Shown: positions 43,059 to 51,445 of the stretch, one piece after another
How the letters are laid out: each line of letters begins with the position of its first letter
How positions within the stretch are numbered: the first letter of the stretch is position 1
Source of the DNA: Candidatus Poribacteria bacterium
GTDB lineage: Bacteria > Poribacteria > WGA-4E > PCPOR2b
Assembly (NCBI GenBank): GCA_003635265.1
Contig: PYIZ01000027.1
Span: 1 to 58,567 of the forward strand
Reading direction: 5' to 3'
Length of the DNA: 58,567 nucleotides
Position numbers and translations under genes: made by a program
The notes under the pieces: generated by a model
Database searches by the model: none
What the model was told of the DNA's origin: nothing
Seen by the model: the letters and a program-made list of their open reading frames with translations, nothing else

Positions 43059-45416
43059 ATGTCCACCAACAGATCAGAAGATTGGATTGACAGTTCTTGG
43101 ATCGAAAACTATTTGACAAATTCAGTCCGAACTCCGGACCGCTGGCTGTTTATCCATGATACGTCCCAAGTCTTTCCAAGTCTTCATGCACTGCAACTCT
43201 TTGACCGCGAATACGAGGTCATCTTTTTCGAGGAAGATCTACGGATACGACAAAGTTTGGAACGTTACAAAGATAACCCGGAACCATCTGCTGCGTGTAT
43301 TGTTTCGCGCCAGTCCCATGAGACGAATCTCCACATTCTTGACTACATTGTGCGGAGTCAATCGGTCGAGATGACGCCGCAATCGATGCTAGAATTTGCC
43401 CAGCCGGAATACAGTTGGACGCATTCAGTCAACCAGTTGTGGGGTGGGGATTTCTGGACGCTTTTTGAACGGCTTCAAGCATACCGCCTAAACTATCCTC
43501 GCTCTATGACGCCCGCTGAAGCGACGAATCTCCTGCTTTCGACGCAACTGGATACCGATTTGCGGGCAAACCTCTCGGTGCGGGAAGCGGTTGAGATATG
43601 GCAACGGATGGAGAGAGATACGAATCTAATCGCGTGGAGCGAGAAATATCCTCGGTTGTTTCAGGCACTCAATCTCAAGGTTCGGGCGGCGCTGCCTCTG
43701 ATGGACAAACTGGAGGGGGATGCAGATTTTGTTCATTTTCTCTGGACTTCGTATTCATTGGCACAGCATAATGAGGATTACGATCTCTTCCTGCCTGAAC
43801 TCTTCGGAGATACGATTTGGAAAAAATATGGGAATACCCCACCGGAGGAGATATGGAATGCTTGCCCTCAACTCATCCGGAGCGATCCGGAACGGGTCAT
43901 AGATCAGATTAGGCAGACAGAGATCTGGCTGACCCAGGATCAACAGCGTTTAGAACTCTTCCAACGGTGGGTAGGGCTTGATGCTGCCAATCTAGGCAAG
44001 ACGATAGAATATGTAAAAAAAGAGATCCTCTTTTGCGTTCCGGTGCGTGAAGCCCTGCGTTTGCTTGCGGCGCAACTCTGTCATTTTCCTGAATCGTTGG
44101 AGGCAGGTGAGATTCACGAAATTATTGAAAACATTCAGCGACAACATCTGTTTCAGGCGAATACCGTAGACTACCTGCGGATAAAAGATGTGTTCCGGGC
44201 ATTTACCGATCTGGTTGCGTTGAATCAGCTAATTACGAGGATAGAGCACAAAAGTTTGGCTGAAAGGGATTGGCGTCGGATACAAAAACAGGCGGCTTTG
44301 AATCCCGATAAAATTGAAGATGTAACAGATTGGGGATATCAGACAGACCTCTCAAAGCTAGAGTTGATGGCGGCTGAATTGGAACAGCTTAACTTCCAAT
44401 GCGATTTCTTGCCCGCCCCTGTGATTGGCGAGGTTTTGGGACGCGTCAAGGGATTGATAGATGAATATAACATAGAATTTGCCCAACGGATTGCGACCTC
44501 TTTCCCCACATGGACAGTCTCAAATAGAGATAAGCCGCTGCTGACAGTTGATTTTTTGGATACCCTTTTTTTACCCCGCTATCAGCAATATCTCCAAGAA
44601 AAGTCACAATCGGCTTACATTTTCATGTTTGATGGGATGCGGTGGGATGCTTGGGAGGCAATCAAACCGGAAGTGTTGAGTACGTTTCAAGGGCAACTTG
44701 CCCTCGACGGTGTTTTTCCGTTGGTTTCGATTTTGCCTTCGACGACAGCGTATAATAAATACGCCATTTTTACAGGTGAATTTCCGAGCGGGGATGCGGA
44801 CAACGATTGGGAGGCAGTACTTATACCCGCTTTTCAGAAACGTAGAATCCACGGTGTTCGATGGATAGGTGACAGTGGAAACAATCAAGCGGAGATGCTC
44901 GCTCTCATTGAGGCGGAGGATGTTGCCGTCAAGGTTTTCAATTTTACGTTCATTGACCAGAAACTTCAGGGGGCGACACAAAACCTGTCCACGGTTTATG
45001 AGGAGGTCAAGGCCAACTTTGAACGCTTGGTCCAGCCGTATCTTGAGCGGGTTCCGAGTGACTCTCTCATCTTTCTGATTTCGGATCGTGGTTTTATTGA
45101 GTCTACAGACTCTCAGGGCTTTTCGGAGGAAGTTCTTCAAATGTCCTCCGGTGCGACCCACCATCAGCGCTACATTGATTTAGCAACCCCGCCCACGGAC
45201 ACAGATTTAGGACACTTTGTCTTTTTCAGTGCGGAGCAGATTGGCTTGCAACCTGCCGATGGTGCGTCGCATTATGGGTTTGCGACGGGGCGTACGCAGG
45301 TTCTTTCTGAAAAACGTTATGTGCATGGTGGGGTTTCCATACAGGAGATGCTTATACCGTGTGTGGTCTTTGTACCGACAGCGAAAGGGCAGTTGGAGAT
45401 GTTCCCATTACAATAG
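43059..45416 (+). CDS. Lone PglZ-domain protein (alkaline-phosphatase superfamily)
   Basis: The 785-residue protein has an N-terminal helical part of about 500 residues and a C-terminal PglZ domain. Its alkaline-phosphatase-like metal motifs are visible: IFMFDGMRWDAWEAI, ILPSTTAYNKYAIFTG (nucleophile loop), GDSGNN, LIFLISDRGFIE and YVHGGVSIQEMLIPCVV at the end. PglZ is a core part of BREX and Pgl phage-defence systems, but none of their partners (BrxC/PglY ATPase, PglX methyltransferase, BrxL or Lon-like protease, BrxA/B) is in the window. PglZ domains also occur as regulator outputs such as PorX. It has its own strong promoter and no obvious operon partner, so its role is open. Confidence 0.88.
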   Translation: MSTNRSEDWIDSSWIENYLTNSVRTPDRWLFIHDTSQVFPSLHALQLFDREYEVIFFEEDLRIRQSLERYKDNPEPSAACIVSRQSHETNLHILDYIVRSQSVEMTPQSMLEFAQPEYSWTHSVNQLWGGDFWTLFERLQAYRLNYPRSMTPAEATNLLLSTQLDTDLRANLSVREAVEIWQRMERDTNLIAWSEKYPRLFQALNLKVRAALPLMDKLEGDADFVHFLWTSYSLAQHNEDYDLFLPELFGDTIWKKYGNTPPEEIWNACPQLIRSDPERVIDQIRQTEIWLTQDQQRLELFQRWVGLDAANLGKTIEYVKKEILFCVPVREALRLLAAQLCHFPESLEAGEIHEIIENIQRQHLFQANTVDYLRIKDVFRAFTDLVALNQLITRIEHKSLAERDWRRIQKQAALNPDKIEDVTDWGYQTDLSKLELMAAELEQLNFQCDFLPAPVIGEVLGRVKGLIDEYNIEFAQRIATSFPTWTVSNRDKPLLTVDFLDTLFLPRYQQYLQEKSQSAYIFMFDGMRWDAWEAIKPEVLSTFQGQLALDGVFPLVSILPSTTAYNKYAIFTGEFPSGDADNDWEAVLIPAFQKRRIHGVRWIGDSGNNQAEMLALIEAEDVAVKVFNFTFIDQKLQGATQNLSTVYEEVKANFERLVQPYLERVPSDSLIFLISDRGFIESTDSQGFSEEVLQMSSGATHHQRYIDLATPPTDTDLGHFVFFSAEQIGLQPADGASHYGFATGRTQVLSEKRYVHGGVSIQEMLIPCVVFVPTAKGQLEMFPLQ

Positions 45417-45449
45417 GCACAATGCTTTTATGGAGGATAAACGGAAAAA

Positions 45450-46616
45450 ATGAATATGGACATTTTGAGTCTCTGGGCATACGTTTGGGATATAGTTGAT
45501 GAGGACATTGATGCGATAATTCCGACCCTCAAAAACGAGATAGGCTTAAACACACTCAGTGTTGCGACATGTTACCATAGTGTTGATCACTTGCGCGTTC
45601 ATCATTTGGAGAACAACTTTTATAGTTCGCAGGCGGCGATCTATTTTCAGCCGGATCGATCCCTGTATCGGAACACCCGAATTGCGCCGCCTGTGTCGCC
45701 ACTCGCGGAAGAAACGAGTCCACTGCGAGGTATCTCTGATGGCTGCGAACGGCACGGCATGAAACTCTCATCGTGGACGGTGTGCCTCCACAACTCAACG
45801 ATTGGACGAAATCAGCCAGAGGTAGCGCAGCGCGATGTCTTTGGCAACCCGTGTTGGCACGCGCTCTGTCCTGCAAATGAAGATGTACGTGAGTATATGC
45901 GGGCAGTTGTAACAGACTTGACAACGAACTATAATTTCGCCACCGTCGAGTTAGAGTCGTGTGACTATCAGGGTGGGCGTCACTACCACGGACATGAGAA
46001 GATTGGCATCCCGCTCGGAGAGACGGATCGGCTCCTGCTTGGGATATGCTTCTGCGAAAGTTGTCGCAAGCGTGGAAGTGCAGAGGGAGTTGATGTTACC
46101 GCTGTTGCAAACGGTGTGCAATCAGAGTTGGCAGCCAGTTTTGAATCGGGGAATCCTATTGAGATTGGGTTTGACGAATTTTGCGATAAAGTTCCCGAAA
46201 CCCGTGCGTATCTCGAAATGCGCGAATCCGTAGTCAGTTCGCTCATTGCAGATATTAAATCCGTTTCCAAAGCCTCGATTTCATCAATGGCGATGGGGGA
46301 CAGACGATATTCGGGGCTTAATACAGAAGGGGTACGAGATATTGCAGATTGGTTTGAGATTCTGTGCTACACACCGTCGAGGGAATCCGTTGAAACATCG
46401 GTGAGGAACGCCGCAGACCTAATGAACGGGGAGGTGGATCGGGTCTGGGTTGGGACCTGTGCTTATCCTCCAGCGAGTCCAAACGCTGACACGCTCGCTG
46501 CGAATGTCAAAGCGGTAGCAGAGCTCGGCGTCCGTGCTGTATCTTTCTACAACTACGGGATCATGCCCAAACGTAACCTCCAATGGGTCAAAGCTGCGAT
46601 TGAAGAAATTAAGTAG
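45450..46616 (+). CDS. Putative TIM-barrel glycosyl-hydrolase-like protein
   Basis: The 388-residue product reads like a TIM barrel of the hypothetical glycosyl-hydrolase group. It has regularly spaced strands such as LNTLSVATCYHS, MKLSSWTVCLHN, FATVELESCDYQG, SISSMAMGD, DWFEILCYTP, DRVWVGTCAYPP and VRAVSFYNYGIM. The Glu in VELESC and the Asp or Glu late in the barrel are candidate acids. A CFCESCRKRG segment with three Cys follows strand 4, as in many uncharacterised barrel proteins with a metal-binding insert. No signal peptide is present, so it is probably cytosolic. It starts 33 bp after the PglZ gene and could share its transcript. Confidence 0.65.
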   Translation: MNMDILSLWAYVWDIVDEDIDAIIPTLKNEIGLNTLSVATCYHSVDHLRVHHLENNFYSSQAAIYFQPDRSLYRNTRIAPPVSPLAEETSPLRGISDGCERHGMKLSSWTVCLHNSTIGRNQPEVAQRDVFGNPCWHALCPANEDVREYMRAVVTDLTTNYNFATVELESCDYQGGRHYHGHEKIGIPLGETDRLLLGICFCESCRKRGSAEGVDVTAVANGVQSELAASFESGNPIEIGFDEFCDKVPETRAYLEMRESVVSSLIADIKSVSKASISSMAMGDRRYSGLNTEGVRDIADWFEILCYTPSRESVETSVRNAADLMNGEVDRVWVGTCAYPPASPNADTLAANVKAVAELGVRAVSFYNYGIMPKRNLQWVKAAIEEIK

Positions 46617-46656
46617 TCCCGCTTGCTCCAGATCATATACACAAAGGAGATAGATA

Positions 46657-46887
46657 ATGACAGTTCACGAAGCGACTATGGCTAAGATTCAACAACTCCC
46701 GGAATCCCTCGTTCATGAAGTGAGTGATTTTGTAGACTTCCTGTTGACGAAGCATGATAGCACGCGCTGGCAGTTATGGATACACTTTGCTGAAGTCTTA
46801 GAAACTGCAGAATCGGATTTTGCTGACTACTTGTCTAACCTAGAAGACTACGAAAATCGTTTGGCTCGTGGAGAAATCCAATGGTAA
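46657..46887 (+). CDS. DUF2281/VapB-like small antitoxin-type protein
   Basis: AAAGGAG seven bases before the ATG marks a good start. The 76-residue product has the DUF2281 opening (AKIQQLPESLVHEVSDFVDFLL), a short helix pair found in many antitoxins, and an acidic helical C-terminus ending GEIQW. The next frame, starting at 46881 and overlapping its stop, begins like a MazF/PemK toxin but is cut short. This suggests a toxin-antitoxin pair of which only the antitoxin survives. Confidence 0.8.
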   Translation: MTVHEATMAKIQQLPESLVHEVSDFVDFLLTKHDSTRWQLWIHFAEVLETAESDFADYLSNLEDYENRLARGEIQW

Positions 46888-46964
46888 CAATCAATCGTGG
46901 AGATGTGGTCTTGTGTGACTTAAATTTGGGAATTTTCAGAAGGAGATTGCTGTATGAGATTTGA
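46881..46964 (+). pseudogene. Truncated MazF/PemK-type toxin remnant
   Basis: Its ATG overlaps the antitoxin stop by 7 bp, the usual coupling for such pairs. The first codons read MVTINRGDVVLCDLN, which matches the N-terminal strand of MazF/PemK toxins (R-G-D/E-V-V/I-x-x-D/V-x-L/F). After about 15 codons the match stops and the frame ends at 46964, inside the start of the SDR gene. About 90 codons of the toxin are missing, so it cannot be active. Confidence 0.7.
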
Positions 46965-47703
46965 GGGAAGGGTTGCACTGGTAACGGGTGCTAGTCGTGG
47001 CATCGGTAGGGCAACGGCGATAAAGCTAGCCAACGAGGGTGCTGATGTCGCGGTGCATTATGTGAGATCGGTGAAGCCGGCAGAAGCAGTTTGTGAGGAG
47101 GTCCGTGCACTTGGACGACGCGCAGTTGCCCTTCAGGCTGACATCGCGGACCGTGCTGGGGTCAACGAAATGGTGGCGCAGGCTATGGCGGCACTCGGTC
47201 CCATCGAGCTGCTAGTGAATAACGCCGGCGATGTCGGCAATATGGATTTTGATCGACTTACACCCGAACACTGGGATCGGATTATTGCCATTAATCTGAC
47301 CGGGCACTTCAACGTCATTTGGGCGGTCAAGGGCGGGATGGTGGAGCAAAAATTTGGACGAATTGTCAATGTTTCATCAATCGCTGCCTTGGCTCCACGT
47401 CCCAGTCAGTTCGCCTATGCAGCGGCAAAGGCAGCCGTAATTTCCTTCACAAAATCTGCCTGCGATCCGTTAGCACAACATAACATTCGGATTAACTCGC
47501 TTGCCCCCGGTGCCATTAATACGGATATGATCTATGAAATCTCGTCGGAAATGCTTGAGCAACTGCGCTCAACCACGCCGTTGCAACGTTTGGGTACGCC
47601 CGAAGAGATGGCAAATGTCATTGCATTCCTGCTCAGCGAAGACGCCAGCTACATGACCGGCTCGACCGTCATCGCTAGCGGGGGACGAGTCCTATTCCCG
47701 TAA
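46954..47703 (+). CDS. SDR-family (FabG-like) oxidoreductase
   Basis: The 249-residue protein has all classical short-chain dehydrogenase marks: TGASRGIG (about 11-18), a NNAG motif, catalytic Ser in NVSSIAAL, the Y-x-x-x-K pair in YAAAKAAV, and a C-terminal GSTVIASGG. This is the FabG-like 3-oxoacyl reductase subgroup; many members act on sugars or secondary alcohols. AAGGAG lies upstream of the ATG. Its first bases overlap the toxin remnant, suggesting a deletion joined the two. It is not an orthologue of the SDR at 7768. Confidence 0.9.
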   Translation: MRFEGRVALVTGASRGIGRATAIKLANEGADVAVHYVRSVKPAEAVCEEVRALGRRAVALQADIADRAGVNEMVAQAMAALGPIELLVNNAGDVGNMDFDRLTPEHWDRIIAINLTGHFNVIWAVKGGMVEQKFGRIVNVSSIAALAPRPSQFAYAAAKAAVISFTKSACDPLAQHNIRINSLAPGAINTDMIYEISSEMLEQLRSTTPLQRLGTPEEMANVIAFLLSEDASYMTGSTVIASGGRVLFP

Positions 47704-47738
47704 CGCATCAATAGATCTACGCGATTTGATAGATTTCA

Positions 47739-47768
47739 GAGTTACGGCACACGGAGTGTGCCTACTAC
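47739..47768. repeat. 30-bp dispersed palindromic repeat, copy 2
   Basis: Same sequence as 40919-40948 except GGA for GGC in the loop. It lies between the stops of two converging genes (SDR and phytanoyl-CoA dioxygenase), where a bidirectional hairpin could terminate transcription. Confidence 0.75.
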
Positions 47769-47775
47769 CATGTAA

Positions 47776-48966
47776 TTACCAGCTAGCGATAAAGTCTTCG
47801 ACCTCAAAATTGCTCGGCTCTTCTTCAAAGAAGTATCGCATCGGACCGGATTGAAAGCCGGGAACAAAGAGATCCTCATCCGTTTGAAGTTTGGCATCAA
47901 GCACCTCAAACCGTTGCCAAAGGAGATCTGCCTCCTCCTTTGAAAAACGATCGGCGAATTGGGGACCCCAGTTGATGCTTATTGAGTGTGGGCTGGAAGC
48001 ACGCCTGCGAACCTCCGGCGGCAGCCCGTCAAAGTCGGTGCTTTTCAAGATGTGGATATGATATGCTGCCTTGGAGAGATATATCGCTAGCACCATTTTA
48101 CCCTTCTCACCGGCACCGGGCTGAAGTGCCTCAACTGCTTCGTGGTATGCTTTAGCATCCTTTTTCAGAATCGCTCGCAACGATGCTTCCGTGAGATCCT
48201 GCATCCGGTTGCTTGCCTGCATCCAATTCTCGAAAGTCTGTCGTGCCTCCGGGGAGAGAAACTGCGTGAAGCTTAGGTCCGGGTAATAGGGGAAAATTGT
48301 GTGACCGCCATGAATCGTTCGACGCAGCTTGGTACTGTAGTTGCTGCCCCAATGCAGGATGTAGTTGGAGTACACAACACCATCGCCGCCTTTCAGTTCG
48401 ACGGGGATACCGCCCGGTAAAGGGACGCGGGGATTTTCGAGCAGTTGACGGTTCTCCTCTTCGGTGTTTAGACGACGGTGGCTACCGGGCACCACCCAAA
48501 GCACATCATCGTCGTAGAGTGGAATGTTCCACTGGACATACTTAGGCCCGTTCTCCAAAAAATCCGCTTGTAGACTCGCCATAGGCGCCATGTCGATGGG
48601 GTGAACATCGCGATGCCAGTGGGCGGGACCGTGATCGCGTTGCGGACTACACATCAACATCATCCCGGCAATTCCCGTCTGTTCGGGGACGCTCAACAGT
48701 TGACTGCCCACGCCCAGGGTGTTTTCGTGCATCCATGTCTCAACGGTGTTGGCGGTTTCTTCATCAATGAGGTTCTCGAAGTGTACCAGTCGCGGTTGTG
48801 CACCGGATTCCCACACACTCCGATTGCCTTCCTGTGCCCATATCTCCTTCTGACGTTCAACAAGCACTTCAAAACCGGCGCGTACATCGTCTAGCTGTTC
48901 AGGAGGGATAACCTCTCTCAGGATGATATAACCGTCGTCTCGCAGTTGCTGTGGATTGACCTTCAT
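47776..48966 (-). CDS. Phytanoyl-CoA dioxygenase-family Fe(II)/2-oxoglutarate enzyme (long form)
   Basis: The 396-residue protein is longer than the member at 30233. It carries the iron-binding H118-x-D120 in HWHRDVHP and a distal His in YSNYILHWGSNYS, with nearby Arg in KLRRTIHGG for 2-oxoglutarate. VLWVVPGSHRRLN precedes the second metal ligand as expected. The last 130 residues are helical (YHEAVEALQPGAGEKGKMV, RFSKEEADLLWQRFEVLDAKL) and not part of the core fold. GGGAGAG lies before the ATG. Substrate unknown. It is transcribed apart from the sugar-acid genes to its right. Confidence 0.88.
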   Translation of the reverse strand: MKVNPQQLRDDGYIILREVIPPEQLDDVRAGFEVLVERQKEIWAQEGNRSVWESGAQPRLVHFENLIDEETANTVETWMHENTLGVGSQLLSVPEQTGIAGMMLMCSPQRDHGPAHWHRDVHPIDMAPMASLQADFLENGPKYVQWNIPLYDDDVLWVVPGSHRRLNTEEENRQLLENPRVPLPGGIPVELKGGDGVVYSNYILHWGSNYSTKLRRTIHGGHTIFPYYPDLSFTQFLSPEARQTFENWMQASNRMQDLTEASLRAILKKDAKAYHEAVEALQPGAGEKGKMVLAIYLSKAAYHIHILKSTDFDGLPPEVRRRASSPHSISINWGPQFADRFSKEEADLLWQRFEVLDAKLQTDEDLFVPGFQSGPMRYFFEEEPSNFEVEDFIASW

Positions 48967-49111
48967 TACTTCTCTCCCGTTAAATTAGGGCAACCGAATG
49001 AACCAATGAAATAGTGAGCAAATAGTTTTCACGTTTCACGCATCACGTTTCACGTCTTTCATACTTTACACTTTCTTTTTGCTTGGGCCTTCTACACAAG
49101 GACAAATCTCG

Positions 49112-50014
49112 TTAAGAAACGGTGACGCTAGTCAACCCCAGTTCAGCGACACATTTCCTCAACGCTGTCTGTTGTTCGACCGTCAAAGGGGCTCCCGGGG
49201 GTCTGGGATGGCCACAGTCAATTCCAAGCCGTTCACTAAGGATTGACTTCAGAACAGCGTGAAACCCACCGCCACACGCAAAGACTCTGTTCGCTGCCTC
49301 ACAAGCCCTGTCTTGAGCAGCTTCCGCTCGATCCAAATCTCCAGCTTGGTAAGCGTTCCAAATTTCTACCCATAGTTCTGGAGCCATGTTTGGAGGACCA
49401 TCCACGCAGCCCGTGGCACCAATCGTCAGGGCGGGTAGCATTAATCGACTGTTTCCGATTAGGCAGAAGAGTCCCATTTTGGCAAAAGCACGGACATTAC
49501 CGAATGTCACCGCGGAATGCTTCAGTCCAGCCAACTGTGGCACACCATCCTGAATTTTCTGCATTAAGGCAGGGGTAATTTCTACGCCGGTGGCACCCGG
49601 TAAATTGTAGACAAACAGGGGCAGGTCAGCCGCGGCTGCCACAATGCGATAATGCTCGACAATTTCCGCGTCGTCGCGTCCATAGAAGAAAGGTGGCACA
49701 CAGCAGATAGCCTCAACACCAGCATTGGCGGCATGTTCTGCCATCTTGGCAGCCCGTGCGGTTGTCGGCGCACCGACGTGCATGATGTTCTTTATTCTGC
49801 CGTTCGATTGGTCTGCAATAACCTCCGCGACCCGGTTGTTTTCTTCGTCGTCCAATAGAACGCTTTCTCCAGTACCTCCAGCTACCCAGAAGCCGTGGAC
49901 ACCCGCTTGGATGTTGAACTCGATAACTTTGCGAAAAGCCACTTCATTTAACTTTCCTTCAGGCGTCATCGGCGTAATGATCGCAGGAAATATACCGTGA
50001 AATTCAGTTTTCAT
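49112..50014 (-). CDS. Dihydrodipicolinate synthase/N-acetylneuraminate lyase-family aldolase
   Basis: The 300-residue protein is a typical class I aldolase of the DapA/NanA family: GGTGES (46-51) for pyruvate binding, Y136 in FVYNLPGATG and the Schiff-base K165 in LAGLKHS. GGAGG lies close to the ATG. Length and motifs are complete. In this setting, beside an enolase-superfamily enzyme and a Gfo/Idh/MocA oxidoreductase, a role in sugar-acid breakdown (a 2-keto-3-deoxy acid aldolase or dehydratase) is more likely than lysine synthesis. That is inference from context. Confidence 0.9.
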   Translation of the reverse strand: MKTEFHGIFPAIITPMTPEGKLNEVAFRKVIEFNIQAGVHGFWVAGGTGESVLLDDEENNRVAEVIADQSNGRIKNIMHVGAPTTARAAKMAEHAANAGVEAICCVPPFFYGRDDAEIVEHYRIVAAAADLPLFVYNLPGATGVEITPALMQKIQDGVPQLAGLKHSAVTFGNVRAFAKMGLFCLIGNSRLMLPALTIGATGCVDGPPNMAPELWVEIWNAYQAGDLDRAEAAQDRACEAANRVFACGGGFHAVLKSILSERLGIDCGHPRPPGAPLTVEQQTALRKCVAELGLTSVTVS

Positions 50015-50311
50015 AACTACTCCTCCTAAATGGTGATAACAAAATAGATGGGATTTAACCCCAAATGGGTGTATCTCTAATCCTCTCAGGCAAGTCTCAT
50101 TATATTTTATTAACAGACATTTTGAACGTTATTCTATATTCGCAGAAGTCGGTGAGCACGTCAAGTGGAAAATAGCCTATTTGTGCTCACAGATCGGTTT
50201 TTTGAGGTTGATCCAGATTGGTTAATCGACTACACTATCCGGACATCTTACTCTATTGCACATCACTTTTTGTAATGAGGCATCCACGAGACGATTTGAC
50301 GGAGAAACGCA

Positions 50312-51445
50312 ATGAAAATTACAGCTGTGAAACTCTACATCCTTGAGCATCCAGACCGCAAGGGCAGTGGACATAAGCTGGTACAAGTTCCGAATTTGCG
50401 CCGCATTCAGTACACGCACAAAGGGCTGCCAAGCGATCAGCCGGTACAACAGACCTTTATTCAGGTCGAAACCGATGCCGGTATCAGGGGCAGATGTACC
50501 ACCACGATGTCCCCTGCACAGGCAGCGATTGTGCGAAATCAGGTGTTGGGGGAGGACCCGCTGGATAGGGAAAAACTATACCAGATGCTCCACAAAGGGA
50601 CGCGCTGGGTTTACCAGCCTCCGGGTTGGTTTGGGGACTTTGACAACTGTCTCTGGGACATTGCTGGGAAAGCTGCAGATCTTCCGGTCTACGCCTTGGT
50701 AGGGCGAGTGCGGGAGCAATTCCCTGTCTACCTGACGGGCGGAGATGGCACAGTAGCGGACTATCTGCGAGCCATTGCGGCAGGACAAGAAATAGGAATT
50801 AACGCCTACAAATTCCACTCCTACAAGGGCGGCAAAGCGGATATCCCGATTTTACGTGAGGTGCGAGAGGCTGTCGGACCTGACTATGCACTGCTCCACG
50901 ATCCAGTCTGCTCTTATACTTTGCGTGAGGCGATTGAGGTCGGGCACGTCATGGAGGAGTTGGACTTTGTCTGGTTGGAGGAGCCATTTCACGAGCAGAA
51001 GATGAATCTCTACCAAGAACTGTGTCGAGAGCTAACGATTCCAGTAATGGCGACGGAGATGTTGATGCACGACATTGGACTGTCCTCACAGTGGCTTATC
51101 CACGGAGCGACAGATCGGCTCCGTGTCAACGCTCGACACGGAACAACGCAGGTTCTGAAGTTGGCTCACTTTGCTGAACTGTATGGGACGAATGTAGAAC
51201 TCAACGGGCAGGGTGGGTTATTTGGACTCCTCCATGCACACTTGGGCTGCTGTATTGATAACACGGATTTCTACGAGTCCTTTTCCGCTGCTTCTGATGG
51301 CAATCGCCAGCAGGGACTGGAGTGGGGGATGCTGAATGCGCCGTTAATCTCGGATGGATACCTATCTCCACCAGATACGCCGGGGTGGGGTGCTGAGTGG
51401 GATGAAGCACATTTCAATTCTTTAGTAGCGGCGGAATATCATTGA
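50312..51445 (+). CDS. Enolase-superfamily enzyme (mandelate racemase/muconate lactonizing type), second paralogue
   Basis: The 377-residue protein carries metal ligands D197 (LLHDPV), E223 (WLEEPF) and E249 (ATEM), spaced 26 residues apart as in this superfamily. The catalytic Lys pair region is AYKFHSYKGG (K167/K172). GGAG lies seven bases before the ATG. It is clearly different from the enzyme at 3337: the ATEMLMHD segment and the second-base region (LRVNARHGTTQ) differ. It probably dehydrates a sugar acid to a 2-keto-3-deoxy acid, the substrate type of the aldolase encoded on the opposite strand. Its end overlaps the converging oxidoreductase gene by 7 bp. Confidence 0.9.
   Translation: MKITAVKLYILEHPDRKGSGHKLVQVPNLRRIQYTHKGLPSDQPVQQTFIQVETDAGIRGRCTTTMSPAQAAIVRNQVLGEDPLDREKLYQMLHKGTRWVYQPPGWFGDFDNCLWDIAGKAADLPVYALVGRVREQFPVYLTGGDGTVADYLRAIAAGQEIGINAYKFHSYKGGKADIPILREVREAVGPDYALLHDPVCSYTLREAIEVGHVMEELDFVWLEEPFHEQKMNLYQELCRELTIPVMATEMLMHDIGLSSQWLIHGATDRLRVNARHGTTQVLKLAHFAELYGTNVELNGQGGLFGLLHAHLGCCIDNTDFYESFSAASDGNRQQGLEWGMLNAPLISDGYLSPPDTPGWGAEWDEAHFNSLVAAEYH

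Noticed and set aside
43059..45416. A BREX or Pgl system
   Set aside because: Only the PglZ protein is present; none of the ATPase, methyltransferase or protease partners is in the window.
49028..49062. Repeated CACGTTTCACG as a possible short array
   Set aside because: Two to three overlapping 10-11-bp copies with no unique spacers; simple-sequence repeat in a spacer between genes.
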